A stretch of 64,000 nt of DNA from Phycomyces nitens (lineage: Eukaryota; Mucoromycota; Mucoromycetes; Mucorales; Phycomycetaceae): NCBI GenBank assembly GCA_022702545.1, contig JAHRBC010000004.1, positions 434,001 through 498,000 of the forward strand, given 5' to 3'. Position numbers and translations under genes: made by a program. The notes under the pieces were generated by a model. The model was not told the DNA's origin. It was given only the letters and a program-made list of their open reading frames with translations, and ran no database searches. Shown one piece after another: positions 49,075 through 60,600 of this stretch (its first letter is position 1; the number at the start of each line of letters is the position of its first letter).

Positions 49075-52000
49075 GGCGCAGGTTTACCCAAGAAAGCAAG
49101 CGTTGACAACTGTGGTGAAGCTGATAAAAAAAAATAGCAAGGACCCTCGTCCGTGACTGTTCAGGAACCCATCTGTCAAACGGAATATGAAAATCTTTAA
49201 AACATATGTAAAACTCATTGTGACCTCTGACTCTCTCTCTCTGTTATTTTTTTTTGTATGTGACCTTTGAGATTTGTCTCAAACTTGAGTTTTTTTTTCC
49301 TTGGCTGACTTTGAAAACCAAGCCAAGGGTTTCGGGAAAACATATTTTCCAGGTATAAGAATTAAGTCTCCGTCTACTTATGCCAAACGAGAAAGTCTGT
49401 ATTTTGAAGTATTCAGTAATGATATTTGTATTTCTCTGTCAACAAGCGTTATACACAGTGCAATTCCAAGGTAATAATAAAACATGAAAGTCAAAAACTA
49501 TACCTCTTGTCTTTTTTTCAGAGTGACAATTATCTTTATGTAAACCACATTTGCAAAATGCAAAGTTTAGATTTTGGTTGATTCCGATCAATGTCCCCAG
49601 AAAACCCCAAGCCTCACCGACTACAGAGACACGCCAATAACACTATAATTGGTTTTATTGTCCATTTACCAAGAAATATATTTTAGGGTTGCAAAAACTA
49701 ACATGTCCAACAAAAAAGACCTTTTTTTTTTACTAGACATATTACAGTATTGGAGAAGAATTACTTTATATATATAATCTAGGTCAACCACAAGTAGATA
49801 GAGTTGGATTAGCATGAGTAAAAAAATACATTTAGTTAATAAATGGTGGCAAAATTTCAGCTAAAATATAAAGAAACTCCAAAGGGATTTAATTAACAAT
49901 GATACAAACCCAATAGAAGCGTCAAATGTTTGGTAGATTTAGCTCAAGTGCAACAGTTCAGGTGAACATGGTCTTATCCATCAGATTGCCAACAAAGACA
50001 GTAGAAATGTCTTTATATATATTGATATCTATGCTGAAACTAGTTCGCGTATATAAAATGTTGGTAACGATATGCAACTAGTTTTAAAGAAATGAATTGA
50101 TCTCTGCTCTCAAACAATGGTTCATAAAGTAAACCAAGAACCTAGTATTCTTTCAAATACAAACAAAGAGTGCAAATATGCCTTGGAATAGGGCATTCTA
50201 TAGTGAAATGAGTCAATTAATAGAGAAATCAGTTTATGAAGCAGAAAAGAGAGGACACTGTTGACAATTAGGTAGAGATAGACAGGTGAACGCGATCATA
50301 CGCGTCTTGGCTCAGTGATAATACTATCAAGAACAATTGCAAGGTTTGGGTATAGCTAGCAAGACAAAATTCCATGCCATCATTTAAATTGAATCGATTG
50401 ATCATGAAAACGGTTCAATGTTGGGTAATAGACATATTGATATAATGAATGAAAGCATCCAAAAGTCTTGTGAAATTAATAAAATGCGGTGCCTAAAAGC
50501 CGATTGAAATCTCAAGTATGAGCAAGAGACACCTTTGGTATCAATTACACGACCAACAGAGTCAAAAGGTGTAGTCGCGTATTTTTGGGGGAGTCTCTGC
50601 CTAATGTTGCAGAATATTATGCTTATTAGACTGCCCATCTTATTTATATTATATATCAGCGTGTTAGGCGTACGATACACATGAATTGGCACTAGACGTT
50701 TAACTTTAGTCAAGTACTCGGGTTTATTAGACAGCTTAGCAGATGTACTGAGCAACCCAAGTACTCTGGAGAGCATTGTGAGATTAAATCTACCCTTTAA
50801 ATATCTTATATACATGGAATCCAAAGCTGTTGACCACTCTTAAAATGTCCCATAGCTGATCAGAGAGACTTGATGGTTCAGTTGTAAAAAAGAAAAGAAA
50901 AGAAAAGAAAGAAAGACAGTCTGTTATTTCTACACAGCCACGCTTCTCAGCTACTATCAATTCTGGGAATGTTTCGATGGCCTCCGATCCAACAGAGTGT
51001 GATTTGAAAAGTACTTGGTTTCAATGGCTTGATCCAGTTTGCAACCTGCTGAGAAAATTCTAAACAAACTTTATATCTGCAAGACAAACCCAATTATGTG
51101 CCAAGAAATATTGTTAAATATAGTTTCCAAGCTCTAAATATTAATGTACCATTGAATATAACCAAAAAATATCCAAAGAGTATATTCTTGTAAATGAAAA
51201 AAAAGAGAGAGGATAAATACAAGATAACCATTTCAATTTTTATATTTTTCATGTTATAAAACTAATAAAGACCGTATTAACAAGGACTCATGAATGCTTT
51301 GATGCAATGATAAAAGAGCCAGAAAGAATAATAAAAAAAGTTTCATCAATAAGCATATTCTAAAATAACCTCTAGACACTACAAATAAAAACAAGCCATT
51401 TTTGGATATTATACTGCAATGCATGGCACAAGTGAGCGTACCATACGTGTCTCGTAAATCACAAATGTTTCAACAATTGTATCAATACTGATACATACCT
51501 TTGGAGTTTTAGTCAGTCTTGTATTTGTGAATGGGAAAGAACTTGATATTGGTTGGTTTTATAATCAGTCAACTGCTTCTTGGGCAGGATAAATGCATGG
51601 TATGCAGAATATAAATTTATATAAATAAAGAAATATACAAATGGCATTGATCTAAAGAGAGTTTATATGCTTGCAAAATGCTGCAAGTACAATAAATGTA
51701 CCAAAACGAATTGTATTGGTACTATTCAAGCATTGTAAAATTGCAAATAGAATCTACAAGGTCATTTTCCATAATCCTAGACTCATTAATATGCTCTGGT
51801 TTCAAGGATAGAGTAGGCCTAGATGCAATTGCAGTCTAATGGTAGCCCTACTATACTCTATCAAACTATACTCAAGAATTGTCAATAGAGAAAATCACAT
51901 TCGTGCAACCAAATAGATTAAACATTTCATGAATTTCAAGGTGAAATCCGAAATAATTGAATTCCACAGCTGTACATTAGTAATATATACATTTAATCCA

Positions 52001-52268
52001 ATCAAAAACAAGAGGTAGGAATGGTTCAAGAAGTCTATTGCTCAAACCAGACGCCTTCCAGACCAACCCTCAAGCCAAGCAAATCACCCACTTTTAACTG
52101 CTAATTGTTGTTATCCCATCAGACGAGTCACTTTTGTATCCAGTAAAAAAAAATGGGGGTGCAGAAAGTGGGGGGTGTGGTGCAAATAGGGCATCCTCGC
52201 CACAAAGGCCGCTCAAAGGCCATACCATATGTACCTTCTTTCTAGTTTGCCGATCGACGGTTTTCGCC
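49075..52268. other. 3.2-kb gene-free AT-rich region
   Basis: It separates the divergent EF-G (-) and eL42 (+) genes. The longest open frame, minus 50824-50402 (140 codons), has no recognisable domain and its composition matches the surrounding DNA. An (AAAAG) run is at 50887-50912. The region next to 52269 should contain the eL42 promoter. Confidence 0.5.
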
Positions 52269-52837
52269 ATGGTAGGTAGATCTATTTGGCTTTGTAGCAT
52301 CAGATACGAAATGGATGGGATATTACAAACGACCGATTGATGGATGAAACGAATAAACAGACGGATGGATAAAGATCGACACGAGAAATATAATAATATA
52401 TATTTATATAAATATATGTATATATGTATATATATATGTATATATAAATATATATATAAAAACAATTATATAAAATGACCAAGATTGTGGACAAGATCAC
52501 TTATCCAGCATCGTTATAGGTTAACATCCCCAAGACCAGAAACACCTTCTGCAAGGGCGTCAAGTGCAAGAAGCACACCCCCCACAAAGTCACCCAGTAC
52601 AAGGCTGGTAAGGCTTCCCTCTTTGCCCAGGGTAAGAGACGTTATGACCGTAAGCAGTCTGGTTATGGTGGTCAGACCAAGCCCGTCTTCCACAAGAAAG
52701 CCAAGACTACCAAGAAGATCGTTCTCCGTCTTGAGTGCACTGCCTGCAAGTACAAGATGCAGTTGTCCATCAAGCGCTGCAAGCACTTTGAGTTGGGTGG
52801 TGACAAGAAGACCAAGGGTGCTGCCCTTGTCTTTTAA
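52269..52837 (+). CDS. RPL42: 60S ribosomal protein eL42 (L44/L36a)
   Basis: eL42 is a zinc-ribbon protein of the large cytosolic ribosomal subunit, close to the E site. The first exon is the start codon alone (52269-52271), followed by a 248-nt GTAGGT...TATAG intron (52272-52519); exon 2 is 52520-52837. The 106-residue product begins [20 protein letters not shown], the universal eL42 start, which proves the unusual split. Zinc-binding Cys pairs lie at CKGVKC and [19 protein letters not shown]. Pro56 in [11 protein letters not shown] is retained; a change at this residue is known to confer cycloheximide resistance in yeasts, so a sensitive ribosome is predicted. Strong C/G third-position bias marks a highly expressed gene. 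The intron contains a long (TATATA) tract at about 52396-52460. Confidence 0.97.
52272..52519 (+). other. intron after the ATG-only exon of eL42
   Basis: Donor GTAGGT directly after the ATG and acceptor CGTTATAG before GTTAACATC. It is long for this window and contains a (TATATG) microsatellite. Misleading ATGs inside (for example at 52474) lie in other frames. Confidence 0.85.
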
Positions 52838-52921
52838 ATCAAATCATATACATTTGCATATATCTTTTGCGCTTTTAATAAAAACAAAACTAAACAGTAA
52901 TAATAATAATAATAATATTTA

Positions 52922-52946
52922 TGATTTTGATTTTGATTTTGATTTT
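52922..52946. repeat. GATTTT tandem repeat in the eL42-siroheme spacer
   Basis: Four GATTTT units about 85 bp after the eL42 stop, near an (AAT) run. They are probably in the 3' UTR. Confidence 0.75.
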
Positions 52947-53008
52947 GGTGTAAAGAAATGCCAAATAAAATTATTTATTTTTCATATTAAATTAAATAAT
53001 AATATTGC

Positions 53009-53023
53009 ATGGACAAAATCTGA
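53009..53023 (+). promoter_or_regulatory. minimal upstream ORF before siroheme synthase
   Basis: ATGGACAAAATCTGA (four codons and stop) ends 26 bp before the siroheme synthase ATG and is in a different frame. If it lies in the transcript leader it could reduce initiation at the main start; the transcription start is not known. Confidence 0.35.
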
Positions 53024-53049
53024 GTGGATTCAAACAACGCCTCTTTGTC

Positions 53050-54501
53050 ATGTCAACATCATTCACACCAATTCAGGGTGGTGGGTCCCTTGTACTTGCC
53101 TGGAGAACAGCCCAAAAAAATATCCTCATTGTCGGTGGAGGAAATGTAGCAGCCCAACGCATCGTGTCTGTAAAGACAGCAGATGCCAATGTCACACTCG
53201 TGTGTCCAGCACAAGGCTTGATTGACGAGACACGCTACCGTATTGAAAACAAAGAGGTGATCTGGATAGATCGCCAGTTTGTAGACAGTGATCTCGATGG
53301 GATGGACATGGTGCTGACAGCTATGGATGATCATGAAGAATCAGCGAGAATTGGACACTTGTGTCGCTCAAAGAGAATCCCTGTCAATGTGGCAGATGTG
53401 CCTCCACTCTGTGACTTTTACTTTATGAGCCAACACCGGGATGGACCATTGCAGGTAGCAGTGTCTACCAATGGACAGGGCCCAAAGCTTGCCAATATGA
53501 TTAGAACCAGATTGGCAGCCGCATTACCAAATGACATTGGCAAGACGATTGACAAGATGGGCCAGCTGCGTGCAAAGGTGCGCGAATGGGAACCTGCGAT
53601 TGAAAACTCTGGAAAGCGTATGGGCTGGGTAATTCGATGCTGTGAAACCTGGGGACTGGAAACTATGAGCAAGCTAAATGATATTAGAGGAAAAGAAGAG
53701 GAGAATCTGTACAGGGTACTGGAAGAATATTTCAAAAAAAACGAGGTACCACCAGCCAGCCTCGTGTTTCCTTCATCTCCCGAGATTGCGCTGATCGGGG
53801 CAGGTCCGGGCGATCCAGAGTTGATTACTGTAAAGGCCAAGAGGTGTCTGTTAGAGGCAGACTTGGTGGTCAGCGATCGTCTGATCCCCCAACAAGTATT
53901 GGACCTGGTCAAGGGTGAATTGAGAATCGCACGCAAGACGACGGGCAGATCAGACGAAGCACAGGAAGAATTGCTGGAATGGTGCCTACAAGGCCTCCAG
54001 AAAAACCAGCGGGTCGTCAGGCTCAAGATTGGAGACCCCCTGCTTTTTGGGCGTGGTGGCGAAGAGATCCTGTGGTTCCGTGAGCGTGGCTATGAACCTG
54101 TGATGGTGCCTGGCATTTCGAGCGCATTTTCAGCACCAATGGCAGCCATGATTCCCGTCACCTTTAGAGGCGTATCTGACCAAGTCATCATTACAACTGG
54201 AAGAGGTACCAAAGGCTCGATGCCTGATCTGCCCGAATACGGTTCCACGCGTATGCTGGTAGTGCTCATGGCAGTTGGAAGGGCAGTTGAACTTAGACAA
54301 ATGCTTCTGGAGCGTGACTATCCCCTAGCAACACCGATATGCTGGGTGGAGAATGCAAATTGCCCTGAAGAGAGAGTCATTTTAGGCATATTGGAAACGA
54401 TGGCTTCTTTAGTAGTAGACAAGGCCATAAAGGCACCCGCCGTCCTGATTGTCGGCAAAAGCGTCGACGTCCTTGCACGCACGCACGACAATGTGAAATA
54501 A
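53050..54501 (+). CDS. fused siroheme synthase (MET8-like plus MET1-like)
   Basis: The enzyme makes siroheme, the cofactor of sulfite and nitrite reductase, from uroporphyrinogen III. This intronless 483-residue protein joins two activities. Residues about 10-240 are the precorrin-2 dehydrogenase/ferrochelatase part (yeast Met8): NILIVGGGNVAAQRIV is the NAD-binding glycine loop, followed by NVADVPPLCDFYF and STNGQGPKLANMIR. Residues about 255-475 are the uroporphyrinogen III C-methyltransferase part (yeast Met1): IALIGAGPGDPELITVKA, VVSDRL, RLKIGDPLLFGRGGEE, VPGISSAF and GRGTKGSMPD are its SAM-binding and substrate motifs. The layout is like bacterial CysG and the fused fission-yeast protein, whereas budding yeast has two genes. 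The ATG at 53050 precedes the glycine loop by about 30 residues. All motifs are intact. It supports assimilation of sulfate and possibly nitrate. Confidence 0.95.
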   Translation: MSTSFTPIQGGGSLVLAWRTAQKNILIVGGGNVAAQRIVSVKTADANVTLVCPAQGLIDETRYRIENKEVIWIDRQFVDSDLDGMDMVLTAMDDHEESARIGHLCRSKRIPVNVADVPPLCDFYFMSQHRDGPLQVAVSTNGQGPKLANMIRTRLAAALPNDIGKTIDKMGQLRAKVREWEPAIENSGKRMGWVIRCCETWGLETMSKLNDIRGKEEENLYRVLEEYFKKNEVPPASLVFPSSPEIALIGAGPGDPELITVKAKRCLLEADLVVSDRLIPQQVLDLVKGELRIARKTTGRSDEAQEELLEWCLQGLQKNQRVVRLKIGDPLLFGRGGEEILWFRERGYEPVMVPGISSAFSAPMAAMIPVTFRGVSDQVIITTGRGTKGSMPDLPEYGSTRMLVVLMAVGRAVELRQMLLERDYPLATPICWVENANCPEERVILGILETMASLVVDKAIKAPAVLIVGKSVDVLARTHDNVK

Positions 54502-54699
54502 ATAAGAGTTTTTAGAACAAGTGCGCTGATTCCTAAATAAATAGCTTGTGCACCCATTCATTTGACTTTTGAGATTGACTAGCAGTGACGGACGGACCTT
54601 CTTACTTCTTTGTCTCCTGCTTGGTCTCATCATCACAGTGTCTCCCCACCTTTCTCCTCCAGAGGCGTTGATGGACTTGCTTTTCTCTGCATTCCATTC

Positions 54700-57600
54700 A
54701 TGAGTACCATATCCTCCTCTAACCCATCGCCGTCTACTACGGCACACACAATGTCGGCCGCCATGTCCCGATCCGGCTCCAATCTGTCCATCTTTCGAGA
54801 CCCAGCTGTCAACAATCCACCCACCGGTCGAGTAAACCGGTCCAGAAGAATGACAATGGGTGAAGACGACCTGTCCCGCAACATTAGCGCAGACTACCAG
54901 GAGATACAGATGCGTACACTAACAAAATGGGTCAATGTGCAACTCAGCCAAGTCAATGACTCCATCCAAAACATCGCCACCGATCTTCGGGACGGCAAAC
55001 GCCTATTAAAACTACTTGCTGTCGTCTCCAAAGATCCACCACCAAAACCAGAACGAATGAATATGCGGATCCACCAGCTTTCAAATGTCGCCCAAGCATT
55101 AAGCTTTCTCGAAACCCAAGTGGGCGCAGACTCGATGCCTGATATCGGCAACGAGGCAATTGTCAACGGCGACATGAAAAAGACACTTGCCCTGCTTTTT
55201 TTTATTATGCTTAAATATCAAATACAGCTTATCCTCAGCGACCATGGAAAAGACTATGGAACCTCTCTAGCTGTAAGTTTGTATTATTTGTTGGAGGGCC
55301 AGGTTTGATTGACTGATTCCATAGACCATATCCAACCGTCGTACCAGTCTGCAGGATCTACCACTCCTGGCTACTGAGAACAGCCAGCAGCAGCAACCAC
55401 CATCAAAACCTCTGCTTACTCTCCCAGGACGCAAAGGAACCTTGGCATTTGACAAGAATGGAAACACTAATACTTCTTCTGCCACAGATTCAAAGGTTGC
55501 GCTCCTATTCTGGGTCCGTATCCAGCTCGAAGACTATATTGCTGCGAGCATCATACCCTCTGTCCAGGACTTTTCAAGGTCCTGGCGCACAGGCCTAGCG
55601 TTTTGTTTGCTCATCCATCGTCACAACCCACTCTTGATACCCGATATCCTCTCACGTACAGACAGCCAAGACAAGTCTGTCTGGTTAGAGCTACTCACCC
55701 TTGCATTCGAACTAGCATCTGCTCACATGGGAATCTCAAACTACCTTGAACCAGCTGATTTGATCGATGTCGACCACCCACACGAACCAAGTGTTATGAT
55801 GTATGTGAGCGAATACTATAAAGTCATGTCTAGTTCACAGCGAGAGGAATCCCCTGCAACCCGCCAAGAAAAGACCCACACTCGCCGAGTACTGATAGCC
55901 AAAGCAACCGGAGGAGAGATTGAAGAAGACGAAGACGAAGTAGTAGTAGTAGAAGAGCAACCCACCTTTGACTCTCCTCCCTCTGACCTCACCATTCTGG
56001 CCAACAAGGCACCCCCAAGCCCACTATGCTTGAGTCCATCGTCTTCGGCATCGCTGCTGACTCCTGTGCCAGTGCCAATGCCCTCGGCAAGGCGCAAGAT
56101 TCCTAACCGACAATCAACCTTGTGTGAAGAGGACAAGGCACGGATCAAGGCCGATCTCAACAGTCGGCTTATGATGCAGTTGACAGGCCATCTGCCGCAC
56201 GGTGTCCATCCAGTGCTTGACCAGCTGCTCACAATCCATGACACCGTACTAACGTTTGTAAAGACTGGAACACGGACCATTGACGAAATACCTGAAGAAT
56301 TCGAACGATCTATTGCTGTTGCCGAATACATTGAAGCACTCGATAGCATGGAAGAACAGTCGATAAACGAGGCATTCTTGTTACAGGCTGCCCAAGAGGC
56401 TCGCACAACCCTTGTCACGCCACCCGAGACTGCGGACGATACTCTTATCCGCCTGACAGACCACCAGCGCGGACAGATTATACATCTTCACGATAACCTG
56501 GTAAAGGAATGGAAGGAGTTTACAGAGCTCCTAAAGTCCACAAAGACAGATCTGCTCTCAATCGAGTCTGATCTTATGGAGACCGAAAAAGGTGTCAAAT
56601 TATTTCAGCAAGAAGCCGATATGATCCAGGATTGTCTTTATCGCTTTTCCATCCGTGTCACTCAACTGCTCCCTGCCAAGAATGGCCAAAAGATACACCC
56701 TTTGAATGCCACGTCACTAGACCTACAGGCCTATGACGCTGATGTCAAACAGACCACCAGAGACTTTGACGGTGTCGAGTTGCGCTGGAGAACATTTCGT
56801 TCCTTTATCCGCGGCCTAAGTCCGGGAGTTCTGCAGCTGGTCCAGGGTCGTTCAAAGGATCTTCAGGAGAGGTTCGAAAGTCTGGGCGAGGCTGTGCGGG
56901 CATCGCGTCGCCAGTGCACTGACTACCGCCGAGCCATGACATTTGCCGAACGTTTTGTATCTCTGCACAGATCCCTGGAGGCCATTGAGGCCAAGATGAG
57001 CAGCAGCGAGAGAGCAACGACTGATGTAGTCATTGTTGATCTCGAGAACAAGGTCAGCCTTGTACGGTCAACCCTATATGCCTCTCGGGAAGAGTATAGT
57101 GATCTTATGGACCTCAAAGACCCACAGCTGCAAAAGCGTTTTGACGATGTACAGGATCGCTATGTCCGGGTACGCGATTGGGTTGACCAGATTCGTCAGT
57201 GGTTTGGAGAAGCAGAGCGTATCTCAAAATGGATCAATGCTCGCACGAGCACACTGGAAATCAGGCTGACAGAGGACTGGGAACCATTGGCCAAAGAAGT
57301 TATGCCCGAGAAGCAGGCTGCACGGTTACATGAAGAGCATCAAAAGATCAAGCGAGAAATTGAGCAGTTTAATGCTGACGACATGGACCGTCTCAGGGTC
57401 CATGTGAAATCTCTCACAGCCGAAAGCGACAGGATACACGATCTTTCACCAGCCGATACTTCCACAATCGAAATCACACTCAAAACCCTTAATGATCTAA
57501 ACCGGCTCTTGGTCTTGCTCGGAAAACGTACCCATTCTGTAGAGCTTCTGTGGCAGCGTTTGCAATGGGAACGCATGTTGATTGCAGCACTTCAGTGGAT

Positions 57601-60600
57601 AGACAGCACTGATATAAGTATCACCGATTTCCTACAGAAAGATGCCTGGTGGCAAGAGAACGGCTCTGAGCGCGATGTGATTGTGAATGGCTTGGTTTCG
57701 CTTGAGAAACAGATCAGTGTATTTGATGCTGGAGACTACACAACCCTTTTAGAAGCCTATCAGGCAATGGAAGACATTGTTGGGGAGCCTCTGCCAGATT
57801 ACCTTGATAGCCGGCAGTCAAACTGTGAATTATCGTTTGCAGAACTAATGAGTAGATGTGGATTTGCACGCAAGGTTGTAGAGCAGTGTCTGGTGCTCCA
57901 AGATGTTCTTGCCCAATGTCTTGCGCTGAGAGAACAAGGTGACCAGCTACGTAGTGTCATGATGGATGCCAGTGAATCCGAAGAGGATCTTTACGGCGAA
58001 TCTGTTCAGAACTTTAAAGACTCAATGTCCCACTGGGTGACCGAGGTAGTTGGCAATGTGCCCTATACCGAATCACCCTCTTCATTCCAAGACCAGCAGG
58101 ACCAGAGAGTTGCTCATGAACGTATACGCACAACACTCGACCAACAAAACGTGTCGCTCTATATGTTGTCCGAGACTCTTGAAGAACTATTGTCTCAACA
58201 TCGTCAGAATCTTTCATTGCAACAGCGCGCAACCCTCGCCCAGGAAGAAATGGCACGACTAATTGTTTGGATGGACGACCGTACTCGCACAATTGACAAG
58301 ACAATCATTGCTACCGAAGGTCTTGTAGCAGATGATACCCTGGAACGCCTCGAGAAAGAGCGTGATGTGATTGCAACCAATCTGCTGCAGATGGAGTACG
58401 ATGACCTGGCAAAGGCACGAGAGAGTGTCCGTGTAATAGAAAACGAGATTGATGAGACAAACGCCGTGTCCGTCGACCGTCAGAGTCTTGTGAATTGCGT
58501 AGATGCCTTTGAACAAAGCTTTGCCCATCTCAAGGGACGTCTTGAAGAGAGAGCCAATGAATTGGCAGTTGGAAAAAAGAGGATACAGTGGCAAAAGGAG
58601 TTACAGGAGGCAAACGACATTATTGTCGCAGTTGCAGACGCCATCTGGGACTTTATTATCAAATACGCACGCTATGACACTACCTTGGATCATCCTCAAC
58701 CTTCACCCGATGAAGAAGTCTGGAGAGAGTTGATGGACCGGGTGGCCAATGTATGCTTATTGGGTGTGTTTTCGCCTCAGGGTATCTACAATGAGCTTGA
58801 GAAAGCATATGAAGATCAAGGCGAGAGTGTACCAGACACAATTGACTCTCAACAAAAGAAAAAGGTCCAAGACAAGGACGACCTGGCTGCTCTTGCCGAG
58901 TATGCGTCCGATCTTATCACACAGCACAACGATGTCAGCACATTCTTGAGACTAGCCCAGCCTCTACTGGAAAGTAGCCAAAATATCAGAGATACAATTG
59001 TAAAATATCAACGGCGTACAGAGAAGCAAGACGATACAGAAACTCTTGATTCAAGTGTAATGGAGCTAGAAAAGAACACGCACGAGCTATGGGAGAAGAA
59101 TGGGTCGGCTATTGCCTATCCTTTGGGACAGTCATGGCTCCAGCTCGACCAGGCACACGAATGGATCTCAGAACACAACGACCAAGTCCGTGATTTTATT
59201 AAGCGCGTATACGACGAGCTTTTGGAGAGCACCCATGATGTCCGTCGTTTGTCTGACCTGTATTGCGATACCACCCACAAACGTCAATTACGACTAGATT
59301 ACGAGGGCGAAATTACAGAGCTCCAACAATGGGTCGATGCTCAGGCCCTGTGTATTCGCCAGCGACATGTATCACTCGATATTGAGCAACCTACCGATGT
59401 TTCAGAGGAAGAGCTAAAGTACCACTCTGAAGCCCACAAGACGCTTGCTGCAGACCTGATTCTCTTTGAGACCTCAAGACTAGGACCTCTGGGAGCAAAG
59501 ATCGAAAGCCTAAACCACTTTAAGGAAGACGATGACCTGACAAAGCATTTTATGCACTTGAAAGCAAGTCTGGAACAGCTCAATAAAGATATGATAGAGG
59601 AGACAGTTGGACTGGCTATCATGACAGCACGCAGTGACTGGGAGCAGACACTAAGAGCCAGCACTATCTGGATCGACACAATGCACGAGCAACTTCGCCA
59701 ATGTACAGCCCAAAAGAACAAGTGGCTCGCACAAGACGATGGCACTGCAGACTGGGAATCCATGAAGCGCCAAGTTGTCTGCTTGGAAGAATGGGAGGCT
59801 GAATGGTGCGGGTTTGAAGGAAAGTCGATTATAAAGCACTATGATGCGATTCTAGCCGGTCTTGGTATGCTGAATCGTCCAGTACCAGAACATGTACAAT
59901 CAAAAATGGAGACTTATCTACGTATAACTCGAAAGCTCAAGGAGACCATCCAGTCCCGAGCCAAGGAACTCGTATTGATTGAAGAAAGGTGTGCCTGGGA
60001 GCAGGATGCTATGAGGATCCTGAAATCAATTGCAGCACAAGAAACAGCCCTGAGTGGGTTCGTTGAGGACCAGGCTCGCTGGACGCACACTTCAAAGTAC
60101 ATTGACCCCATTGCCTTGCGTGCCTTGTGGACTGACCTCGATCAAGGCTGTTCGACCTATGAGACCAGTACGACCTTGAAGCTCAAGGCTACCCTTGAAA
60201 CACTCCAAGAAACAGCTTCCAATTATACACCATCACTAATCTCAGAAACCCTTTGGAATAAGCTTCTAGAGGTTGAAGAAGCCAATTCTGCACTTCAGAA
60301 CTACCGTGTGTTTGCAAAGGCCATGGTCGACCAATGCTGTCTGGTCACAGGATTCTTGGTCGAGACCGATGCATTGGAAGCCACGGCCGAGGAGATTAGA
60401 GAGGAGCTCTTGACAGCCGATGAGATTATCGAGGAGAGCCAGAGACTCGACGACCTTGAATCCAGAATCAAGACTGTCGATACAGTCATGATGGCCGAGA
60501 TTCCTTACCCTGTTCGACCCAACCAGTCGAATACTTCTCAGAATGTGAGAGATGACACGTCGCATGTAATCATTCGAGATATGCTAAAGATGAAGGTCGA

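Noticed and set aside
50402..50824. 140-codon minus-strand frame in the 49-52 kb spacer
   Set aside because: No recognisable domain, splice context or composition change; most likely chance or repeat remains.
53418..54026. 202-codon minus-strand frame opposite siroheme synthase
   Set aside because: Antisense shadow of a clear, intact enzyme gene.
55816..56418. 200-codon minus-strand frame (Ser/Val-rich) inside the spectraplakin-like gene
   Set aside because: Antisense to a certain coding exon; its composition reflects the opposite strand's codon bias.
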